A DNA stretch of 64,000 nucleotides from Aldehydirespirator sp965221185 (lineage in GTDB: Bacteria > Actinomycetota > Acidimicrobiia > Acidimicrobiales > Aldehydirespiratoraceae), in the NCBI GenBank assembly GCA_965221185.1, contig OZ244866.1:3100001-3164000 (forward strand). The letters run 5' to 3'. A program made the position numbers and the translations under genes. Shown one piece after another: positions 48,209-56,680 of this stretch (its first letter is position 1; each line of letters opens with the position of its first letter). Under the pieces are notes generated by a model. That model was not told the origin of the DNA. It made no database searches and saw only the letters and a list, made by a program, of their open reading frames with translations.

Positions 48209-49900
48209 TCACGTGGCCTCCCTGTCATTGTGGTCAGTGGCGTTGCCGGGCAGGTCGACGCGCACCAGAGCCGCTCCCCGCCGATGGTCGGCCGCGCCGA
48301 AGGTCTCCGACGGCTGCGGGCCCGTCCCGACGATGGTGCAGCTCCCGAACAGATCGGTGTCGGAGAGCGCGCCGTCGGTGGCCACCGGATGGCCGCGCCG
48401 GGCCAGCTCAATGCCGACGTTCGGGGGGAACCCCGGCTCCAGGAACAGCAGATCCTCGGCATCGGGAAGCCGGGGCGTCCCGGACAGCCAGCGGGGGCCG
48501 TCGACCGCGGCCTGCGGGCCAGTGCCGTTGTCGATGATGTCCTGAAGCACCTGGAAGTTGGTCTGAACCTGGCCCCGGCCGCCCGGCGTGGCCCCCACCA
48601 GCCGCCGACCGCGGTGGACGACGTGGTAGCCGACCAGGGTGTGCAGGGGCCGCCGGGACCGGGGCGGGCCCCCGGAGCGGCCGACCCGGGCGGGCTGCTT
48701 GGCCAGCCGGTCGTTCAGCACTATCCCGGTGCCCGGCACCACCACCCGGGAGCCGAACTCGTTGAAGAGGCTGTGGATGAACGTCACCATCAGGCCCCGG
48801 CCGTCGACCACCGACAGGCAGGTGGTGTCGGTGCCCCCCGCCGCAGCCGGAGCGGCCGGGGCGCCCGCCGGCACCAGCTTGGATCGGCGCTGATCGTTGA
48901 TCGTCGAACACCAGTGGTCGAGCGAATCCTCGCTGAGCACCCCCACCACGTCGGCCGGCTCCTGCCATCTGGGCATCCCGGCGAGATCGGAGAAGGCGGC
49001 CTGCTTGCAGCGCACCATCAGATCGATGCGGTCGGCCTGACTGTCGACAAGCCGGCCGTCCAGCTTCTCGTAGAGCAGCAGAAGCTGCAATAGCACCCAG
49101 CCCATCGATACCGGTGGCGTCACGGACACCTCCGCTGAGCCGTATCGGACGGTGATCGGCGTCTCGAACTCCGACGAGTGCTCGGCCAGGTCGGCCCCGG
49201 CGAGCAGCCCGCCGAGCCGGTCCACGGTGCCGACGATCTCCCGTGCGATACGGCCCTCGTAGAACGCCGGCGGTCCGCCGGCCGCGATCTCGCGCAGGGT
49301 TCGGGCCAGCGAGGCCAGCCGGAATCCGTCGCCCTCCGCCGTGCCGTTGCCCTCGCAGAACTCTGAGACGAACGGGTCGTCACGGTCCGCGCCGGCCCGG
49401 ACCCCGTCGAGAGCCCTTGCGAAGGCGTAATCGAGAGCGAAGCCGTCATCAGCGAGAACAGCAGCCGGCTCGATGAGGGTCGGGAACGGCAGTGTGCCGT
49501 AGCGCTGCCATAGCCGCCACCAGGCGTCGACCAGGCCCGGAGTGGAGATGGACAGCGGCCCGAAGCGGGGCAGTGTGCCGCCCGGAATCGACGCGGTGGC
49601 CAAGGCGCGCGGCACGGCACCGGCTCCGTTCAAGGCCTCGAGGTGGCCGTCGGCGCTCGACACCAGTGCGAAGCCGTCGCCGCCGAGGCCGCACCAGGGC
49701 AGCTCGCGTACACATTGCACCGCGGACGCCGCGATGGCCGCGTCCACCGCGTTGCCGCCGCCGGACAGCACCGCCGCGCCCGTCTCGGCCGCCTCCCGGC
49801 AGCCCGCGCTCACCACGGCGCCGCGGGAGGATTCCGCGGCGATGCCGCCGCCCGTGTCGGGTGCCGGGGCGTCGAGGTCGGAGGTCCGCCGGTCAGACAA
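48209..49900 (-). CDS. gamma-glutamyltransferase
   Basis: 563 residues from GTG at 49898-49900. The large subunit contains GAAVLSGGGNAVDAAIAASAVQCV, and the autocleavage site is at AAGGTDTTCLSVVDGRGLMVTFIHSLFNEFGS, where the first Thr of TTC (usually TTH) becomes the small-subunit nucleophile. GSRVVVPGTGIVLNDR is the small-subunit signature. No signal peptide is visible, so it may be cytoplasmic, unlike many GGTs. It overlaps ridA by eight bases. GGTs cleave gamma-glutamyl amides; with the peptide importer next door it could release gamma-glutamyl-linked substrates. Confidence 0.8.
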   Translation of the reverse strand: MSDRRTSDLDAPAPDTGGGIAAESSRGAVVSAGCREAAETGAAVLSGGGNAVDAAIAASAVQCVRELPWCGLGGDGFALVSSADGHLEALNGAGAVPRALATASIPGGTLPRFGPLSISTPGLVDAWWRLWQRYGTLPFPTLIEPAAVLADDGFALDYAFARALDGVRAGADRDDPFVSEFCEGNGTAEGDGFRLASLARTLREIAAGGPPAFYEGRIAREIVGTVDRLGGLLAGADLAEHSSEFETPITVRYGSAEVSVTPPVSMGWVLLQLLLLYEKLDGRLVDSQADRIDLMVRCKQAAFSDLAGMPRWQEPADVVGVLSEDSLDHWCSTINDQRRSKLVPAGAPAAPAAAGGTDTTCLSVVDGRGLMVTFIHSLFNEFGSRVVVPGTGIVLNDRLAKQPARVGRSGGPPRSRRPLHTLVGYHVVHRGRRLVGATPGGRGQVQTNFQVLQDIIDNGTGPQAAVDGPRWLSGTPRLPDAEDLLFLEPGFPPNVGIELARRGHPVATDGALSDTDLFGSCTIVGTGPQPSETFGAADHRRGAALVRVDLPGNATDHNDREAT

Positions 49901-50273
49901 CCGCGACCGCCTCTACCTCTATGAGCATCTCAGGGTTCTTCAGGCGGGCCACGAATACCGACGAGCGGGCGGGCAGGGGCTCACCGAAATGCTTGACCCA
50001 CTGTTCGTTTAGGGGTCCGGTGGGGGTGCCCTCCTTGAGGTAGACGGTGGTCTTGACTACGTCGGCCATCGAGGCCCCCGCAGCGGCCAGGATGTTGGCG
50101 ATGTTGCGCAGCGCCCAGTCGGCCTGCTCGCCAATGTCGCCCATCTGGCCGGTGTCCCGGTTCCGCCCCGCCTGGCCCGCGGTGAACACGAGGTTCCCGA
50201 CCCGGATGGCCTGGCTGAAGGGCCCGGTGGGGGTGGGTGCGCCGTCGGTGCTGACAGCGGTGCGGTCGGTCAT
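49893..50273 (-). CDS. RidA/YjgF family imine deaminase
   Basis: 126 residues. The family's G-P-F-S-Q-A-I, FTAGQAGRNRDTGQM, AAGASMADVVKTTVYL and IEVEAVAVV motifs are present; the active-site Arg, usual in Arg-105-type members, is replaced: the segment LPARSSVFVARL has Arg in PARS. RidA hydrolyses reactive enamine/imine intermediates; nearby flavin oxidation and GGT genes would produce such compounds. The gene overlaps oppF-like (ATGA) and GGT, so it is fully embedded in the operon. Confidence 0.85.
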   Translation of the reverse strand: MTDRTAVSTDGAPTPTGPFSQAIRVGNLVFTAGQAGRNRDTGQMGDIGEQADWALRNIANILAAAGASMADVVKTTVYLKEGTPTGPLNEQWVKHFGEPLPARSSVFVARLKNPEMLIEVEAVAVV

Positions 50274-51358
50274 GATGCTTGCTCCTGGCTAGTGGCGGAC
50301 GGTTGGGGCGAGGTCTGGCCGGCGACAATGCTGCGCCAGTGGTGGCAGCGCAGCGAATGAAGCCCGCCTGCCGGCCCCACCGGCTCAGAGAGCGGCTCGG
50401 CGGCGGCGCACTCCTCGGTGGCGTAGGTGCAGCGGGTGCGGTAACGGCATCCCGACGGCGGGTCGAGGAGGCTCGGCAGCTCCCCCCGCACCAGGCGGCG
50501 GGCAGTCTGGAGCCGGGCCGCGCTGTCGGCGTCGGCACGGGGCACAGCGGAGATCAGGGCCTGGGTGTAGGGATGGGACGGCGTGGAGAACACTTCGGCC
50601 GAGGTGCCGGTCTCCACGATCTGACCGAGGTACATCACTGCCACCCGGTCACTGAGATGGCGCACCACCGAGAGGTCGTGGGCGATGAACAGCATGGCCA
50701 GGTTCAACTCGTCGCGCAGCTCGTCGAGCACGTTGATGATCTGGGCCTGGATCGACACGTCCAGCGCGGACACCGGCTCGTCGCAGACCAGCACGGCAGG
50801 GTCGGTGACGATGGCCCGGGCGATGCCGACTCGCTGCTGCTGCCCGCCGCTCAGCTCGCTGGGGAGGCGGTCGGCCACGGCCGCGGGCAGCCCCACCAAC
50901 TCCATGGCTTCGGCCACAGCCCGGGCGCGGCTGGACCGGTCGCCGATGCCGTGAACCCTCAGTGGCTCACCGATGAGAGTCGACACGCTCATGCGAGGAT
51001 CGAGCGAGCCGCGGGGGTCCTGGAACACCATCTGGATGCGGTGGCGCATGCGGCGCAACTCCCGCGACGACAGCGAGCCGAGGTCAGTGCCCTCGAGGCG
51101 AACCGAGCCCCGCGTCATCGGCACCAGCCTCATGATGGCCCGGGCCAGCGTGGACTTGCCGCACCCGCTCTCGCCCACCAGCCCGAGCGTCTCGCCGGTG
51201 TCCAGATGCAGGGACACCCCGTCCACCGCGGTGATGCGGCCGCCCTCGGTGTCGAACTGCACCACGACGTCGTTCACCTCGAGCACGCCCCCCGCCGAGG
51301 CGGTCGCATCGGCCGGACCCGTCTCGAGCGTCGTTCCGACGACCGCGGCCTCACTCAT
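50270..51358 (-). CDS. peptide ABC importer ATPase (DppF/OppF type)
   Basis: 362 residues from ATG at 51356-51358. Walker A GESGCGKST, signature LSGGQQQRVGIARAI and Walker B VLVCDEPVSALD are complete, and the C-terminal oligopeptide/dipeptide extension carries C-x(n)-C-T-Y-A-T-E-E-C, the Fe-S/Zn-binding cysteine cluster of this subfamily. Functions as one of the two ATPases driving uptake. Overlaps the preceding ATPase gene (ATGA) and ridA. Confidence 0.9.
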   Translation of the reverse strand: MSEAAVVGTTLETGPADATASAGGVLEVNDVVVQFDTEGGRITAVDGVSLHLDTGETLGLVGESGCGKSTLARAIMRLVPMTRGSVRLEGTDLGSLSSRELRRMRHRIQMVFQDPRGSLDPRMSVSTLIGEPLRVHGIGDRSSRARAVAEAMELVGLPAAVADRLPSELSGGQQQRVGIARAIVTDPAVLVCDEPVSALDVSIQAQIINVLDELRDELNLAMLFIAHDLSVVRHLSDRVAVMYLGQIVETGTSAEVFSTPSHPYTQALISAVPRADADSAARLQTARRLVRGELPSLLDPPSGCRYRTRCTYATEECAAAEPLSEPVGPAGGLHSLRCHHWRSIVAGQTSPQPSATSQEQAS

Positions 51359-52380
51359 CGGGCCCGGCTCCAGGGGCGGCCTGCCTCGGTGGCGTCCTTG
51401 GCCCGGTCAGCAGCCAGCCAACAGGCGCTGAGGTGCTGAGGCCCGACCGCCACCTCGGGTGGAACCTCGGCCCGGCAGCGGTCGAAGGCGTGTTCGCAGC
51501 GCGGCGCGAAGGCGCACGACGAGCCGCCCCCTCCGGTTATCGGGGGCTGGCCGGGAATTGGGTGCAACCGTCCGGTGTGGGCGTCCTCGAAGCGGGGCAC
51601 GAGCCGCAGGAGCCCCTCGGTGTAGGGATGGTTGGCCCTGTCGAACAGGTGGGCCATCGAGGCCTTCTCCACCAGCTTGCCCGCGTACATGACCTGAACG
51701 TCCTCGCAGGTGGCCGCGACCACACCGAAGTCGTGGGTGATGAGCATCAACGCCATCTGTTCGGAACGGCGCAGCTCGTCGAGCAGCAGCAGGATCTCAG
51801 CCTGCACGGTCACGTCGAGGGCGGTGGTGGGCTCATCCGCGATGAGCAGGCGGGGCCGGCAGGCGATGGCCAGCGAGATCATCACCCGCTGGCGCATGCC
51901 CCCGCTGAAGCTGTGGGGCAGCTCGGTGGCCCGCCGCTCGGGATCGGCGATACCCACCCGGCCCAGCAGCTCAACGGCCTCGGATGAGGCCTCGCCCCGA
52001 CCCATGTCCCGGTGCAGGCGCAGCGACTCGGCGATCTGCTCGCCCACCGCCATCAGGGGATTGAGCGACGTGAGCGGATCCTGGAAGATCATGCCGATCT
52101 GCCCGCCGCGCACCCGCCGCAGCCTGCGCTCGTCGATGTGCAACAGGTCGACTCCGTCGAAGTGGACCGATCCGGAGATCTGCACATCGTCGGTGATGGC
52201 GAACAGGCGCAGCAGGGCGCGGGCGGTCACGCTCTTGCCGCTGCCGCTCTCGCCGACCACGCCGAGGGAGGAGCCCGGGGCCATAGCGAAGCTCACACCG
52301 TCCACGGCGTGCACCGGCCCCGAGGCGGTGTCGAACGTGACGTGCAGGTCCTCGACCTCCAACAGAGCCGAACCGCTCAT
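51355..52380 (-). CDS. peptide ABC importer ATPase (DppD/OppD type)
   Basis: 341 residues from ATG at 52378-52380. Walker A GESGSGKSV, signature SFSGGMRQRVMISLAI and Walker B LLIADEPTTALD are visible. The C-terminal C-x-F-A-P-R-C-x-x-A-F-D-R-C segment is the oligopeptide-transporter cluster. Partner of the next ATPase, with which it overlaps by four bases. Thirty-one bases separate it from the permease gene upstream. Confidence 0.9.
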   Translation of the reverse strand: MSGSALLEVEDLHVTFDTASGPVHAVDGVSFAMAPGSSLGVVGESGSGKSVTARALLRLFAITDDVQISGSVHFDGVDLLHIDERRLRRVRGGQIGMIFQDPLTSLNPLMAVGEQIAESLRLHRDMGRGEASSEAVELLGRVGIADPERRATELPHSFSGGMRQRVMISLAIACRPRLLIADEPTTALDVTVQAEILLLLDELRRSEQMALMLITHDFGVVAATCEDVQVMYAGKLVEKASMAHLFDRANHPYTEGLLRLVPRFEDAHTGRLHPIPGQPPITGGGGSSCAFAPRCEHAFDRCRAEVPPEVAVGPQHLSACWLAADRAKDATEAGRPWSRAR

Positions 52381-52411
52381 CGCGCCGCACCCGAAGACTC
52401 GGTCGCTGGCC

Positions 52412-53311
52412 TCATCCGGACGCCCCCGAGCGGGCCTCCCAGTAACGGCCCAGCAGGTTGAGCACCAGCACCGAGACGCCCAGCAGCACGCCGGGCAGGA
52501 TCGTGAGCCACCAGGCCACCGCCAGCAGGGGCCGGCCCTCGGAGATCAGCAGTCCCCAGGTGGTGTCCGGGGGCTGCACGCCCACCCCCAGGAAGCTGAG
52601 GCCGGCCTCCGAGAGCATCACATGGCCGATCTCCACCACGCAGAGCACCAGAATGCGGGGCGCGACGTTGGGCAGCAGGTGCCGGCCGAGAATTGTCGCG
52701 GTTGAGCAGCCGGTGGCCACCGAGGCCTCGATGAAGGTCGCCTCCCGCAGCCGGAGCGCCTCAGCCCGCACCACGCGGGCGAAGATGGGCCACACTAGAC
52801 ACGGCAGTACCACGATCAGGATGGCGACGCTCGGCCCGAGCAGGCTGAGCAGCAGGATGGCCACCAGGAACATGGGCATCGCCGTCTGGGCCTCGCCCAA
52901 TCGCATGAGCAGCCGGTCGGTGCGCCCGCCGAAATAGCCGCCGAGCAGCCCGAACAGCACCCCTATGGCCGCGCCGATGAGAGTGGCGGTCACGGCGATG
53001 TACAGCGTGAGGCGGGTTCCGACGATCATGCGGGAGAAGAGGTCCCGGCCCAGGCTGTCGGTTCCCAGCAGGTGCCGACCCTCCGGCGAGGAGTCCCCGG
53101 GCCCCAGCAGGCGGGCCCGCAGGTTCTGGGCCTCATGATCGTGCGGGGTGAACACGTCGGGCACGATCGAGGCCGCCACCAGCAGCAGCAGGAAGAGCAC
53201 GAGCAGGATCCAGCCCCGGCTGCCCATCATGTTGATGAGGCGGCCCCAGACGCGATGCTCCGAGGTGCGGGCCGGGTCCTCGCCGGCGCGCCTGGCGACC
53301 ACGATGCCCAT
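52412..53311 (-). CDS. peptide ABC importer permease (DppC/OppC type)
   Basis: 299 residues from the ATG at 53309-53311, sharing one base with the stop of the other permease (TGATG). An N-terminal helix (WILLVLFLLLLVAASIV) precedes HLLGTDSLGRDLFSRMIVG, the OppC signature, five further helices and the EAA loop (EALRLREATFIEASVATGCS). Forms a heterodimer with the OppB-type permease. Confidence 0.9.
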   Translation of the reverse strand: MGIVVARRAGEDPARTSEHRVWGRLINMMGSRGWILLVLFLLLLVAASIVPDVFTPHDHEAQNLRARLLGPGDSSPEGRHLLGTDSLGRDLFSRMIVGTRLTLYIAVTATLIGAAIGVLFGLLGGYFGGRTDRLLMRLGEAQTAMPMFLVAILLLSLLGPSVAILIVVLPCLVWPIFARVVRAEALRLREATFIEASVATGCSTATILGRHLLPNVAPRILVLCVVEIGHVMLSEAGLSFLGVGVQPPDTTWGLLISEGRPLLAVAWWLTILPGVLLGVSVLVLNLLGRYWEARSGASG

Positions 53312-54267
53312 CAGCTGGCCGCGATCCTGCGGTCTATGAACTGGTAGCCCATATCGATCAGAAGATTGCTGAAGATCACGAAGGCACCGGCCACGATGAC
53401 CGCGGCCTGAAGGACGAAGAAGTCCTGGCGGTGGGCAGCGTTGATCGTCAGGAGGCCCACGCCCGGCCAGGCGAACACGTACTCGATGGCGAAGACCGCG
53501 CCGCCCCACATGCGCACGTACTCCCAGCCGACGATGGTGGCGGTGGTGACACCGGTGTTGCGCGCCACGTGCCGGCGCAGGATGTTCCACTCCGTCAGGC
53601 CTTTGCTGCGGGCCACGGTCACGTACGGCTTGGACATCTCCTCGAACGTCGCCGAGCGCACGAGCTGGTAGATGCGCCCGCCGTGGACGATGCCCAGGGT
53701 GGCCGCAGGCAACACGATGCTGCCTGTCTGGAAGCGCCCAGAGGTGGGCAGCCAGCCGAGCTGGACGCCGAAGAGCAGGATCAGCAGCAGCCCCAGCCAG
53801 AAGTTCGGCACCGACAGCGCGGTCACTGACAGCAGGTTCGAGGCCTTGTCAAAGGGCTTGCGGGCCCGGGCGCCGGCCACAACGCCCGGTATCACCCCCA
53901 GCACAGCGGCCGCCCCGAGACCGACGACGGTGAGGACGATGGTGGCGGGAAGCGCCTCCGTGACGGCGTTGATGGCGGGCCGCTGCTGCCAGGTCGACTC
54001 CCCGAAGTCGAGGCGGGCCAGCCCGGTGAGGTACTCCCAGTAGCGCTCGGTGACCGGTCGGTCCAAACCGAACTGGCGGTGGATTTCGGCGATGTGCTCG
54101 TCGGTGGCATCCACCGGGGCGAACACCAGCGCCGGGTTCCCGATGACGTGGGCCAGAACGAAGATGATCGTCACCACGAGCAGCAGCACGATGATGCCGT
54201 CGCGCAGCCGGCGCAGCAGCAGGCCGCGCAGCGACCGCTGGGACGACGCCTGTGTGGTCGTCTGCAT
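53311..54267 (-). CDS. peptide ABC importer permease (DppB/OppB type)
   Basis: 318 residues from the ATG at 54265-54267 (AGGAA upstream; TTG at 54276 is an alternative). OppB features: N-terminal helix (IIVLLLVVTIIFVLAHVIGNP), the substrate-side region HRQFGLDRPVTERYWEYL, and the EAA motif MSKPYVTVARSKGLTEWNIL. A strong hairpin separates it from the binding-protein gene. Confidence 0.9.
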   Translation of the reverse strand: MQTTTQASSQRSLRGLLLRRLRDGIIVLLLVVTIIFVLAHVIGNPALVFAPVDATDEHIAEIHRQFGLDRPVTERYWEYLTGLARLDFGESTWQQRPAINAVTEALPATIVLTVVGLGAAAVLGVIPGVVAGARARKPFDKASNLLSVTALSVPNFWLGLLLILLFGVQLGWLPTSGRFQTGSIVLPAATLGIVHGGRIYQLVRSATFEEMSKPYVTVARSKGLTEWNILRRHVARNTGVTTATIVGWEYVRMWGGAVFAIEYVFAWPGVGLLTINAAHRQDFFVLQAAVIVAGAFVIFSNLLIDMGYQFIDRRIAAS

Positions 54268-54301
54268 ATCTATCAATTCCTATGGAGGCTCAGCCCTGCC
54301 G

Positions 54302-54331
54302 GGCCCGGCTCGGACTGAACCGAGCCGGGCC
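54302..54331 (-). terminator. hairpin between binding protein and permease genes
   Basis: GGCCCGGCTCGG, loop ACTGAA, CCGAGCCGGGCC: a perfect 12-bp stem in the gap between 54366 and 54267. Such hairpins usually attenuate or stabilise so that the binding protein is made in excess over the permease. Confidence 0.75.
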
Positions 54332-54365
54332 AGCAGGTCAACAGCAAGCCACGCAGCTTGATGTT

Positions 54366-56228
54366 CTAGTTGAGGCTCATCTCGGCCACGAAGTACTCGT
54401 CGTCAAGCCGGGGCTGCCAGACGAGTCGCTCCGAGGCGCCGTAGATCAAGTCCTGCTGCAACAGGTAGATGGCATGGGGATTCTCATGCAACCGCGCCCA
54501 GGCCCTCTGGTAGAGGATGTTGCGCAACGCTTGATCGGTCGTCGAGCCGCCCTGCTCGAAGAGGGCGGTGATCTCCTCGTCGCACAGCTTGCTGGACGAT
54601 CCGCCGCAGGTGACATGGCCAATGATGCGGGCCCCGTCGAACCACTCGTTGGAGTTCCAGCCGTAGCGCAGGTCATAGGCGCCGGGCTGGTCGCCCTTTA
54701 TGCGGCTGCCGGCACGGAACGTGGTCCACTCTGCGAGCTGCACCCGGGCGTCGAAGCCGACGTCGTTCAGGTTCTGGGCCACGACCTGGGCTGTCTCCAC
54801 GCCGCGCAGGTAGCGGCCGATGGGCGCATAGATGTCGACGCGGAGGGGGTTGTCCTCGTTGTAGCCGTGCTCCTCCAGAATCGCCGTGGCGCCATCGGGG
54901 TCATAGGGGAACGGACCGATGTCGGGATTGAAGCCGAGCATGCCCGGCGACAGGTGCTGGGCGTTGTTGGGCCGGGCGAATCCCTCGTACAGGGTCTCCG
55001 CGATCAGATCCTTGTCCACGGCCAGGTTCATGGCGATGCGCACCTCGGGGGGAGCCAACTCCGGACGGATGGCGTTGATCGTCATGTAGCTGTACTCGGT
55101 GGCGGGCACGCTCAGCGGCTGTGGCACCAAGGCGACCTGCTCGGGCAGGATGTCGAGCACCAGATCGATCTCACCGGCCTGCAAGGCGGCCAGCGACGTC
55201 TGCTTGTCGGGGATGAAGCGCACGGAGAAAGCGTCGATCGACGGAGCCTCGCCCCAGTAGTCGGGATTGCGCACCGCGGTGATCTGCTGGCCGCGGTCCC
55301 AGGACTCGAGCATGTAGGGGCCGGTGCCGACCGGGTTCTCACCAACGGTCTCGCCGGTACCAGGCGCGATCACCGGCAACTGCGCGATCTGCAGGGGCAG
55401 CACCGCGTTGATGCCGTCGGTGTGGATGTCGACGGTGTACTCGTCCACCACCTCGGCAGACGCGATGTTGCGGATGTACGAATCTCGCTGGGTCGAGTAG
55501 TCCGGGTCCAGCATGCGGTTGAGGCTGTCGGCCACGGCCTGGGCGTTGAGAGCCTGGCCGTCGTGGAAGGTCACACCCTCACGTACGGAGAAGCGCCAGG
55601 TGTCGTCATCAACCGCCTCGGGGAAGCCGGTGGCGAGCACCGGCACCAACACCGTCGCCGCGTCCCTGCCCAGCAGCGACTCGAACAGGTTGGAGGTCAC
55701 CACCCGCGAGCTGCGGTCGTTCACAGCCTGAGGATCGAGGGTGGACGGTTCGGTGGTCACGGCGATGGTGACTCTTCCGGGATCTCCGGTTGGGGCAGCC
55801 ACCTCCTCCTCTACCATCTCTTCCTCGACGGCCATGGCGGCCTCCGCGGCGGCCGCTTCAGCGGCCTCGGCTCTCGACTCGGCCTGCGAGGCGGCATCTT
55901 GTGCCGCCTCAGCATCAGCTTGGGCCGCTTCCAGCGCGGCCTGCGCCTCAGCCTGCTGTTCGGCGCTTGCCTCGGCGGCAGCCGCCGCGGCATCGGCCAG
56001 GGCCGCCTCGGCATCGGCGGCGGCAGCAGCCGCCGCGTCGGCTTCGGCCCGGGCCGTGTCGGCATCGGCTTGAGCGGCCGCGGCCTCCGCTTCCGCCGCG
56101 TCGAGGGCGGCGGTGTCAACCGCGGCGACGGGCTCGTCCGCCTCGTCGTCACCGCAGCCCGCGGCTACTAGCGCGAGCACGAAGAGCGCCGCGAGCGGCA
56201 CCCCCAGTCTTTTCCAGATATTTCTCAT
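54366..56228 (-). CDS. peptide-binding lipoprotein (SBP family 5) with Ala-rich coil
   Basis: 620 residues from the ATG at 56226-56228 (AGGAGG nine bases upstream). Signal MRNIWKRLGVPLAALFVLALVAAGCGDD has a lipobox (VAAGC), so it is lipid-anchored. An unusual block of about 110 residues, almost only Ala, Glu, Asp, Gln and Arg, follows and looks like a long coiled-coil or rod stalk lifting the binding domain off the membrane. Then the SBP_bac_5 domain begins (VTIAVTTEPSTLDPQAVNDRSSRVVTSNLFESLL) and runs to the end. Typical members bind peptides, nickel, or sugars; here peptide- or amino-acid-linked compounds are likely. Total length exceeds the usual 530. Confidence 0.85.
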   Translation of the reverse strand: MRNIWKRLGVPLAALFVLALVAAGCGDDEADEPVAAVDTAALDAAEAEAAAAQADADTARAEADAAAAAAADAEAALADAAAAAAEASAEQQAEAQAALEAAQADAEAAQDAASQAESRAEAAEAAAAEAAMAVEEEMVEEEVAAPTGDPGRVTIAVTTEPSTLDPQAVNDRSSRVVTSNLFESLLGRDAATVLVPVLATGFPEAVDDDTWRFSVREGVTFHDGQALNAQAVADSLNRMLDPDYSTQRDSYIRNIASAEVVDEYTVDIHTDGINAVLPLQIAQLPVIAPGTGETVGENPVGTGPYMLESWDRGQQITAVRNPDYWGEAPSIDAFSVRFIPDKQTSLAALQAGEIDLVLDILPEQVALVPQPLSVPATEYSYMTINAIRPELAPPEVRIAMNLAVDKDLIAETLYEGFARPNNAQHLSPGMLGFNPDIGPFPYDPDGATAILEEHGYNEDNPLRVDIYAPIGRYLRGVETAQVVAQNLNDVGFDARVQLAEWTTFRAGSRIKGDQPGAYDLRYGWNSNEWFDGARIIGHVTCGGSSSKLCDEEITALFEQGGSTTDQALRNILYQRAWARLHENPHAIYLLQQDLIYGASERLVWQPRLDDEYFVAEMSLN

Positions 56229-56272
56229 GTTGTTGTTTCCTCCTTTGGGTCTGTGAATCAAATTCATCAGAT

Positions 56273-56680
56273 CTAGGTTGCTTCGGACCGGTGGAATTGC
56301 TCCGCGGCCGCGGCCGCGATCTCGTGGTCGACCTGGGGCGAGCCTCCGCCGACGCCGATGGCGCCCACGCACACTCCATCGTCGAACAGCGGCGCGCCAC
56401 CGGGGTTGACGGTGACGCCGCCGGGGATGATCTCCACCAGGCTGGTCGGGAACATCGGCCGGTCAGCCCACTGCTCGACCAGATCCTTGGTGGGCTTGGC
56501 GAAGGCGGCCGCCAGCCGCGCCTTGCCCATGGCCATGTAGGGCCCGTGCCAGCGCTTGCCCCGCACCACCACCAGGGGATGGCCGGCGTCGTCGTGCACG
56601 GCCACGGTGGCGTTCACGCCCCGCTCGGCCGCGATGGACCGGGCCTGGTGCACCAGCTCCAGGGCGCGCTCAACGTCCAT
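56273..56680 (-). CDS. HbpS/GlcG-type protein
   Basis: 135 residues from ATG at 56678-56680 (a longer frame begins 56707). ERALELVHQARSIAAERGVNATVAVHDDAGHPLVVVRGK and a later GGVTVNPGGAPLFDDGVCVGAIGVGGGSPQVDHEIAAAA are the signatures. GlcG/HbpS proteins form octamers, some sense haem or degrade small acids, and are often next to catabolic genes. The gene's start overlaps the end of the amidohydrolase gene. Confidence 0.8.
   Translation of the reverse strand: MDVERALELVHQARSIAAERGVNATVAVHDDAGHPLVVVRGKRWHGPYMAMGKARLAAAFAKPTKDLVEQWADRPMFPTSLVEIIPGGVTVNPGGAPLFDDGVCVGAIGVGGGSPQVDHEIAAAAAEQFHRSEAT

Noticed and set aside
44802..50043. Large overlapping frames on both strands in the GC-rich core
   Set aside because: Third-position GC creates open shadow frames; the chosen genes have clear family motifs.
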